Source: Candidatus Bathyarchaeota archaeon
Lineage (GTDB): Archaea > Thermoproteota > Bathyarchaeia > TCS64
Direction of reading: 5' to 3'
Length of the DNA: 10,327 nt
Assembly (NCBI GenBank): GCA_014730055.1
Contig: WJIV01000082.1
Coordinates: 1-10,327, forward strand
Part shown: positions 5,655-10,327 of the stretch, one piece after another
Layout: each line of letters begins with the position of its first letter
Position numbering within the stretch: position 1 is the first letter of the stretch
Made by a program: the position numbers and the translations under genes
Notes under the pieces: generated by a model
The model's input: the letters and a program-made list of their open reading frames with translations, nothing else
Databases searched by the model: none
Told to the model about the DNA's origin: nothing

Positions 5655-5660
5655 GGAGGA
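5655..5660 (+). promoter_or_regulatory. Strong ribosome site of the small cysteine protein
   Basis: GGAGGA, 8 bases before ATG 5669. It is the best ribosome site in the window, where most genes have none, and it is the main reason to accept the small gene that follows. Confidence 0.75.
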
Positions 5661-5668
5661 ATTATAGA

Positions 5669-5800
5669 ATGGCTGGTAAACAGTGTGGAGTACTGCCAAG
5701 TTATACTGTGGATTCGCATTTAAAATGCGTTAAGTTCATTGAGTGTAGTATGACTGGCCGTGCCAATGATCCGAAGTGCGTGGCAAAAGGTCAGAAGTAG
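5669..5800 (+). CDS. 43-residue four-cysteine small protein
   Basis: ATG GCT GGT AAA CAG TGT begins an open frame of 43 codons ending in TAG. The protein starts MAGKQCGVLPSY, has the middle section HLKCVKFIECSMTG and ends NDPKCVAKGQK. It has four cysteines (6, 20, 26, 37) and one histidine (17), which suits a zinc-binding or redox mini-domain, and it is strongly basic. It has its own TATA box, a strong ribosome site and correct spacing. It lies between the double-cluster Fe-S gene and the DinB-like gene, all on +. I do not recognise a family. It could bind a metal, a nucleic acid or a partner protein; nothing here decides. Confidence 0.72.
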   Translation: MAGKQCGVLPSYTVDSHLKCVKFIECSMTGRANDPKCVAKGQK

Positions 5801-5840
5801 CTATATTTCTATGCCCTATTAGTTAGGCAAACATATTCCT

Positions 5841-5849
5841 CGGTTTTTT
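5841..5849 (+). promoter_or_regulatory. T-rich element: TATA box of the DinB-like gene, possible upstream terminator
   Basis: GGTTTTTTATC before the DinB-like gene. The centre is about 28 bases from ATG 5875, which would make a leaderless message; the T6 run could also end the transcript of the small cysteine gene. Confidence 0.4.
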
Positions 5850-5874
5850 ATCTCTATTAGCTAAATAAGTAAAT

Positions 5875-6348
5875 ATGTCGGATAAGAGCGCGATGCTGCG
5901 ACACTTTCTTGCATCGATTGCTTACCATGCAACCAAAGCTATCAAGGATACACCAGCTGGTTTTCCTGGATTATATATCGGAAAAGGTGTGAGGACTCCT
6001 TTACAGGTGTTAAATCATATATCGAGTGTACTCACTTATGCTCACAGTTTCTACGAAAAATACGATAATACGTTTATTGACATGAGGTCATGGGATTACG
6101 AAGTCGAGCGATTTTATGAGACTTTGAACAAACTCGATGTGTCTATTAAACAAAAGTCTCCTTGTGATGTGTCACCTGAGATGTTACTTCAGGGACCATT
6201 CTCTGACGCAATGACCCATATAGGCCAGCTATCTATGCTAAGAAGGCTAGCCGATTCTCCTGTTCCTTCTGAGAACTTCCTCTACGCGGATATCAGAAAA
6301 GGTGTTCTCGGACCAGACCAGCCAGAACCGATAGCACCTGATATGTAA
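5875..6348 (+). CDS. DinB-like superfamily protein
   Basis: 157 residues, mostly helical. Features of the DinB/YfiT-like four-helix metal proteins are the TPLQVLNHISSVLTYA helix with H48 and the late segment LLQGPFSDAMTHIGQLSMLRRLA with H115, followed by SPVPSENFLYADI and a GPDQPEP tail that I associate with a particular DinB-like subgroup. The third canonical metal His is replaced by Q118 in the expected HxxxH-like position, though H10 or H18 could take part. Such proteins are often thiol-dependent transferases or stress proteins; the substrate is unknown. It is convergent with the first transporter gene, with 21 bases between the stops. Confidence 0.65.
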   Translation: MSDKSAMLRHFLASIAYHATKAIKDTPAGFPGLYIGKGVRTPLQVLNHISSVLTYAHSFYEKYDNTFIDMRSWDYEVERFYETLNKLDVSIKQKSPCDVSPEMLLQGPFSDAMTHIGQLSMLRRLADSPVPSENFLYADIRKGVLGPDQPEPIAPDM

Positions 6349-6369
6349 ACTTCCAAATTAAAGAATAAC

Positions 6370-7560
6370 CTAATCTCTGACACCAAACTGAAGTATGCCC
6401 AGGCTGATGAAGTAAATAACTGCGGTTGTCATGAATATGGGGTAAAGCCCGTAGTTATCAGCGATATAAGCAGCTACCAAGGCCGCCACTGGCATAGCGA
6501 CGTTCATAGGTATAGAGGACAACGCGAATCCGACTCCCCTCTGCCTTCTAGGAGAGAACCGTGCAGTTAAGGTCATATTAGCTGGCATACCTAGAATTCC
6601 GAAAAACCTGCTGCCTATATAAAGTAAGAAGAAAGACCAAAAACCCTTGGCGAGGAAGGCCAGTGCAAAAAGTATGTAGGACCCCAGGAGGGTGCCGACA
6701 TACCAAGGTTTCTCACCAATCCTAGAGGCCAGCTCTCCACCGAGAGGGCTTGCAACTATACCGATGAGGGAGCTGATTCCAAGCATCATCCCTACCTGTC
6801 CAACAGTCCATCCCTGGGTCTCTACCAACCATATGCTGAGGAAACCAGTGGTGAGTCCACCCCCGAAGCGCCTAACGGTGCCAGCTAGAAGCAGAAACAG
6901 CATATTTCTATTGAGAAGTGTGTCCACGAAATCTCTCTCCTGCCACCCCTCTCGTTCTTCATCAGCGACCAGCTCGGAGGAGGACTTTACGAAGTATAAT
7001 GCTGCTAAGCCTAACAGAGTGGGTATTATCCAGAATGCGTACACTTGCCTCCATGTGAAGGCTAATACCCCCATGAGCAAGGTTATGCTGAGTGGCCCCA
7101 GGCTGACACCTGTTGTGCCTCCACTATGCCATATACCCAGTGCCCTTGAGCGATCCTTTGGATTGGTAATGTCTGAGACATAGCTCTGGGCCGGCGGGTG
7201 GTACAGGGTCGAGTTGAAGGTCAGGAGGGTAGAGGCAATAATGTACATCCAAGGCGTGTATGATAAACTTCCCAGTACCGCTCCTATGGTGGCTATAAGT
7301 ATGCTAGCAGCGATAATTCTCTTTGGCCCGAATTTGTCGGATATCATCCCACTCGGGATGCTTACTAGAAACTGTATCAGGCTTGGTATCGCGACTATTA
7401 ATCCCACCTGTTGATTTGTGAGGGCGAACTCCTCCTTAAGAACAGGGAATAGTGTGGTCCGCATGTTTCCAGCAGCGTGAACCAGTGTATGTGTAAGCAC
7501 CATTATAACGAGACTCCTGCTCATGAGCCTATCAATAATAGAAGTACCATTATCTACCAT
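6370..7560 (-). CDS. Major facilitator transporter, fosmidomycin-resistance-like
   Basis: 396 residues with about 12 hydrophobic segments, an inner-membrane-type secondary transporter. Motif A between segments 2 and 3 reads GMISDKFGPKR (residues 71-81). The section YHPPAQSYVSD followed by RALGIWHSGGTTGVSLGP (about 120-156) resembles the HP and GGNxGxALGP blocks of the fosmidomycin-resistance-type MFS branch. The centre has a charged cytosolic loop (ELVADEEREGWQERD, near residue 200). Start ATG 7560 lies inside a perfect 14-bp palindrome. It is 97 bases downstream of the hydrolase-like gene and on the same strand, so co-transcription is possible. Substrate unknown; drug export or organic-acid uptake are both possible. 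Confidence 0.88.
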   Translation of the reverse strand: MVDNGTSIIDRLMSRSLVIMVLTHTLVHAAGNMRTTLFPVLKEEFALTNQQVGLIVAIPSLIQFLVSIPSGMISDKFGPKRIIAASILIATIGAVLGSLSYTPWMYIIASTLLTFNSTLYHPPAQSYVSDITNPKDRSRALGIWHSGGTTGVSLGPLSITLLMGVLAFTWRQVYAFWIIPTLLGLAALYFVKSSSELVADEEREGWQERDFVDTLLNRNMLFLLLAGTVRRFGGGLTTGFLSIWLVETQGWTVGQVGMMLGISSLIGIVASPLGGELASRIGEKPWYVGTLLGSYILFALAFLAKGFWSFFLLYIGSRFFGILGMPANMTLTARFSPRRQRGVGFALSSIPMNVAMPVAALVAAYIADNYGLYPIFMTTAVIYFISLGILQFGVRD

Positions 7561-7566
7561 GGTAGA
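7553..7566. promoter_or_regulatory. 14-bp perfect palindrome over the transporter start codon
   Basis: TCTACCATGGTAGA, overlapping a second inverted repeat TAGAG-TAA-CTCTA at 7563-7575. If the transporter has a leaderless message from its own promoter, this is where a repressor would sit. Confidence 0.4.
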
Positions 7567-7637
7567 GTAACTCTAGACAGATCTACTTTTTTACTGTTCT
7601 GCTTTGTTTTAGTGTATGACTTGAGAAACCTCTGGAA

Positions 7638-7651
7638 TAGAACTAGTTCTA
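7638..7651. repeat. 14-bp perfect palindrome between hydrolase-like gene and transporter
   Basis: TAGAACTAGTTCTA, 6 bases beyond the stop of the hydrolase-like gene on the minus strand. It may act as an operator or as a hairpin in the transcript. Confidence 0.4.
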
Positions 7652-7657
7652 GGCAGG

Positions 7658-8083
7658 TTATTCTAGTTCGAATATGAAGTGACACACATCGTCCCCAGCC
7701 ATTAGTGTTTTTGGTCTCTTGAAAGATATCTCAGGATTGAAACCATCGATAACGGCGTAATCTCCCATGCAGATCATCTTCATACCTATCTCAGTAGAGT
7801 TGAGTTCTCTGAAGGCGTCGGAGTGGGCACACCTGTGAACCTTGACCTCCAGAGCCCTCCTGTTTTTTCTTACAACCTCGTAATCGTGTACTTCGTCATT
7901 GAACAGCCTGATTAAGTATTCAGGGTCATATCTTCCAGTTTCCTCTGATATGCTGCGCCATCTCTCCTTGGTCTTCTCAGCCTTCCATTCACTTAGAATC
8001 TCTAGTATACCCTCCCCATACTCCCTCTCCAAGAAACGTATAGAAGTTGTCAAGAGTAAACTTCTATTAAATATCCCCGACAT
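7658..8083 (-). CDS. L-2-amino-thiazoline-4-carboxylic acid hydrolase-like protein
   Basis: 141 residues. The C-terminal half carries the family pattern: RCAHSDAFRELNSTEIG, then C105-MGD (D108), GFNPEISFKRPKTLMAGD and C134 near the end (DDVCHFIFELE). The N-terminal half is helical and charged. Characterised members open 2-amino-thiazoline-4-carboxylate on the way to cysteine, but most archaeal and bacterial homologues are untested, so I name the family, not the activity. It is somewhat shorter than typical members. AAGGAG lies 11 bases before ATG 8083 and a TATA-like ATATAAAAG at about 8152-8160. It is flanked by two transporters on the same strand. Confidence 0.75.
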   Translation of the reverse strand: MSGIFNRSLLLTTSIRFLEREYGEGILEILSEWKAEKTKERWRSISEETGRYDPEYLIRLFNDEVHDYEVVRKNRRALEVKVHRCAHSDAFRELNSTEIGMKMICMGDYAVIDGFNPEISFKRPKTLMAGDDVCHFIFELE

Positions 8084-8136
8084 GAGAAATTAGGCTCCTT
8101 GGTGCTTAATTTTTCTTACGAACTTTTTTTATCTAA

Positions 8137-8190
8137 GACTAGTTAAATGTACTTTTATATAGAGTGAAAACCAACGTTATCTCTCTAGTC
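8137..8190. promoter_or_regulatory. Promoter of the hydrolase-like gene with flanking inverted arms
   Basis: The minus-strand TATA (8152-8160) lies between GACTAG (8137-8142) and CTAGTC (8185-8190). The arms are short and may be chance, but related CTAGTT strings recur in the palindrome at 7638-7651. Confidence 0.3.
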
Positions 8191-8227
8191 CTTGGAAATA
8201 TTATATATCAATAGATACTTGTTCAAT

Positions 8228-9457
8228 TTATCTTGTTACAGATGTTGGCACAGTAAGCAAGACGAGCATGCTCCCGATTAACGTTATTATTATCAACCAG
8301 AATACACTTTCTGGACTTATGTTGCTCCAGAGATATCCACATATTACGGGTGAAGCTATACTGACAAGTCCTCTAAAGAACCCCATCAAGCCAAACCAAC
8401 TTCCCATGTACTTCTTAGGAACAAGGTCAACAGCCACCGCTAACTGGGATTGACCAATAGTCATATTGAACCCGCTTAGGAATCCTGATATCAGCAGAAT
8501 CAGGTTATTTGGTGCGAATATGAGAAGAAGGTATGATAGTATCATGAGAACGCCTCCTGATAGGATCATTCTTTTTCTTCCCCAATTATCGGCCAAGTGG
8601 CCTAAGGGTATAGCCAGGAACACGTACACAATGGTGGCTGCTGTGCTCATGCCACCCACGATGAATTGGTTCGCCCCCTTGATCTCAGCTGCGTACAAGG
8701 GGATGTAAAAAGCGACCTGCCACCAGAAAGAACCCAACATGATCATTAATATCCACCTTCTAATCATTGTTCCCTCTTTGAAGATGTTAGAGATATTGCT
8801 GAATATCCCAGACTTCATCCCGATAATGTGCCCTGAAGGGTTGCTAAATCTCTGCCACACGACATAGAGGGAAACCACCAGACCCAATGACTGCAGCCAG
8901 AAAAGAGGTCTGATGCCACTCGGATTCATTCCACCGAAGTAGGTTATCAGTGTTGCTCCAATTATTGGTGCTATTAGCTGAGGGAAGAAGGATACCGTAT
9001 CACAGATACCCATCCCGGTAACTCTTTCCTCTGTAGCAAGGGTTGAGCCGCAGATCATGGGGCATGAGGTCCTGTCAAGTACGAATGCTACAGCGTAGAT
9101 AATCAGTCCAATGGACGCTATCCCCCAGGTCTTTGACAACCCAAAGAGTACTGAGCTTAGAATGTAGGTGAGCATAGTGAGGATTAAAACCCGTTTGATA
9201 CCAAACCGATCTCCCATGATCCCTGTGGGTATGCTCAAGAGGGTGTTAGCTATTCCACTGGCGCTATTGAGGTAGCCTAGCATAAGGGGGGTTGCTCCAA
9301 GTCCAGCCATATATATGCTATGGTATTGATAGGTGAGGTTAGTGGAAAAGTTCTTCACCAAGTTTCTCCAAATATTGACCTTGAAGGGATCCTCTTGCTT
9401 CTGGAGAAACCCTGCCCAATCTCTCAAGAGGCTGCTTACGCTTCTATCCTCATCCAT
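8228..9457 (-). CDS. Major facilitator transporter
   Basis: 409 residues with a hydrophilic N-terminal tail of about 28 residues and about 12 membrane segments. Motif A reads GIMGDRFGIKR (79-89) and its second-half repeat is GHLADNWGRKR (about 293-303), both clear MFS marks. It is only distantly similar to the other transporter in the window and is not a tandem copy. The central loop (RFSNPSGHIIGMKSGIFSNISNIFKEGTMIRRW) is long and basic. Start ATG 9457 has a TATA-like GCTTATATTG about 45 bases upstream. It lies 144 bases upstream of the hydrolase-like gene on the same strand. Substrate unknown. Confidence 0.9.
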   Translation of the reverse strand: MDEDRSVSSLLRDWAGFLQKQEDPFKVNIWRNLVKNFSTNLTYQYHSIYMAGLGATPLMLGYLNSASGIANTLLSIPTGIMGDRFGIKRVLILTMLTYILSSVLFGLSKTWGIASIGLIIYAVAFVLDRTSCPMICGSTLATEERVTGMGICDTVSFFPQLIAPIIGATLITYFGGMNPSGIRPLFWLQSLGLVVSLYVVWQRFSNPSGHIIGMKSGIFSNISNIFKEGTMIRRWILMIMLGSFWWQVAFYIPLYAAEIKGANQFIVGGMSTAATIVYVFLAIPLGHLADNWGRKRMILSGGVLMILSYLLLIFAPNNLILLISGFLSGFNMTIGQSQLAVAVDLVPKKYMGSWFGLMGFFRGLVSIASPVICGYLWSNISPESVFWLIIITLIGSMLVLLTVPTSVTR

Positions 9458-9741
9458 TTATTATTACCAGAATACCACATAACTTCCAAATCTACAATAT
9501 AAGCAAAGCGTATATGCATTAACCAGAGTTATAAGATCTCGAAACGCCATATAAAAATCGGCATTTCTTAAGGAATTAGTGATTCATGAATAGAAAGATT
9601 GCCTTTATCATGATATCTACAAACTCGTAAAAATAGGAACAAACAAGATATTATCCTCACATTTAGTTGTTTAAAGAATCCGTGAGCCTTTTTTTAACCA
9701 TTTACCTGGTTTTAAGTTTGAAATAGAGTCTAGTATTTTTC
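9458..9741. other. 284-bp intergenic region
   Basis: AT-rich, no gene supported. It holds the promoter of the second transporter (minus-strand TATA near 9500), a TATA-like CATATAAAAAT on + at about 9549-9558 with no convincing gene behind it, and a weak inverted repeat AACCA-TTTACC-TGGTT (about 9696-9711) beyond the frameshifted gene. Confidence 0.5.
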
Positions 9742-10258
9742 TTAGCTCATAGAAAGATGTGTCTGTGTCTTTGTGCTTATAAAGCTGAGGAAGAGTTTAT
9801 CGTCATCGGAGTTTAGAAGGAAGACATAGCTTCTGTAGAAACCATCGGAATCGTGTTTAAAAGTGTAAATAGGTCCACCTCCAAACGATGTTTCAACGAA
9901 GGATTCTATTGTTCCAGAAAATACATCTATCCAATGATTAACTCCATGGAGTTTCAGAAGGCCCTGGAGGTCCATAAAGTATGCTTTCCTGTCCGCCGTC
10001 TGATATGCTGGCACATATACTTTTTATATTGTTACGACTAATTTCGGGAATACGCTCTTTAATGTACCTCCTCCGTATTTTCTTTATTTCTCGTACTCCT
10101 CTCTTTACATTCGCACGTACTTTTCCTTTCTCTCTCTTAGGGAGACCTGATACGAGTACTTTCTTTTTAGTTGTCTCGTAGTATCTCGCAGTCTCGGGGT
10201 ACGAGAACTTTACCGGGAACTTGGGGTTGTCAAATTCCTTGAAGCTCAAAGATTCCAT
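9742..10258 (-). pseudogene. Unrecognised gene split by a one-base frameshift
   Basis: Two open frames on - overlap. The first starts at ATG 10258 and gives about 79 sensible residues, rich in Lys and Arg (for example VRANVKRGVREIKKIRRRY). The second, from about 10023 to the TAA at 9742, gives IKVYVPAYQTADRK and continues with GVNHWIDVFSGTIESF, FGGGPIYTFKHDSDGFYRSY and KLFLSF, about 92 residues. Removing one base from the A5 run (plus-strand T 10021-10025) joins them into about 171 residues; the first frame beyond that point reads an unlikely Pro/Gly-rich tail. The second frame has a TAA only four codons before GTG 10014 and no ribosome site, so an independent second gene is less likely. No family recognised; sequencing error, true pseudogene or programmed +1 shift remain open. 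Confidence 0.55.
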
Positions 10259-10327
10259 GAGGATTCCACGTTCTCATAGAACTAGATTAGAGCATCTATA
10301 TTGGGTTTATGAAGTAAAGGTTGGCTT

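Noticed and set aside
6692..7183. 163-codon open frame on + within the first transporter
   Set aside because: Antisense to clear MFS coding sequence with motif A and conserved blocks; Pro/Ser-rich composition typical of a shadow frame.
7660..7680. TTCGAAT string resembling a tRNA T-loop
   Set aside because: No matching acceptor, anticodon or D arms at the required distances on either strand; it is the coding end of the hydrolase-like gene.
9586..9630. 14-residue open frame on + preceded by AAGGA and a TATA-like string
   Set aside because: Too short to support from one sequence, with no recognisable character.
9938..10011. C-terminal 24 or so residues of the first frame of the split gene (ends GPPGPSETPWS)
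   Set aside because: They lie antiphase to the better second frame and look like an out-of-frame reading, so I treat them as the product of the frameshift.
1..10327. CRISPR array, insertion sequence, integrase or att site
   Set aside because: No regularly spaced repeats of 25-40 bp, no transposase or integrase frame and no long terminal repeats seen; the only regular repeats are the short boxes before glnA.

Overview
The window looks like chromosomal DNA of an uncultured archaeon. Most genes have an AT-rich TATA box with a purine-rich flank about 30 nt before the start codon and little or no leader. The families are typically archaeal: an Lrp/AsnC regulator beside a type I glutamine synthetase, a COG3355/TrmB-like winged-helix regulator, and an orphan receiver-domain protein. 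Where a ribosome site is visible it has the archaeal GGTG or GGAGG form. I cannot assign a phylum from this sequence; Asgard, Bathyarchaeia and Thermoplasmata-like lineages are all possible. I see no rRNA, tRNA, CRISPR array, insertion sequence or phage gene.

Left part (1-2650): the C-terminal end of a D-aminoacylase/N-acyl-D-amino-acid deacylase on +, then a convergent lrp-type regulator on -, then glnA on +. The lrp-glnA divergent gap carries two pairs of near-identical palindromic boxes, each pair spaced exactly 31 bp, which suggests autoregulation of lrp and control of glnA.

Middle part (2653-6348): a compact, largely redox-flavoured group. A COG3355-type regulator and a thioredoxin diverge from what appears to be one shared TATA element. 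They are followed by a receiver protein with an N-terminal helix, an 84-residue CxxC thioredoxin-fold protein, a short QueG-like double [4Fe-4S] protein, a 43-residue four-cysteine protein with a strong ribosome site, and a DinB-like protein. The 480 bp between the CxxC protein and the QueG-like gene holds no intact gene but may hold a decayed small membrane-protein gene.

Right part (6370-10327): four genes on -. An L-2-amino-thiazoline-4-carboxylate hydrolase-like protein sits between two unrelated major facilitator transporters, with perfect 14-bp palindromes in the gap before the first transporter. A final unrecognised gene is split by a single-base frameshift in an A5 run.

The most useful items for follow-up are the lrp-glnA box array, the 43-residue cysteine protein, the symmetric regulator/thioredoxin promoter, the transporter-hydrolase-transporter block and the frameshifted gene.
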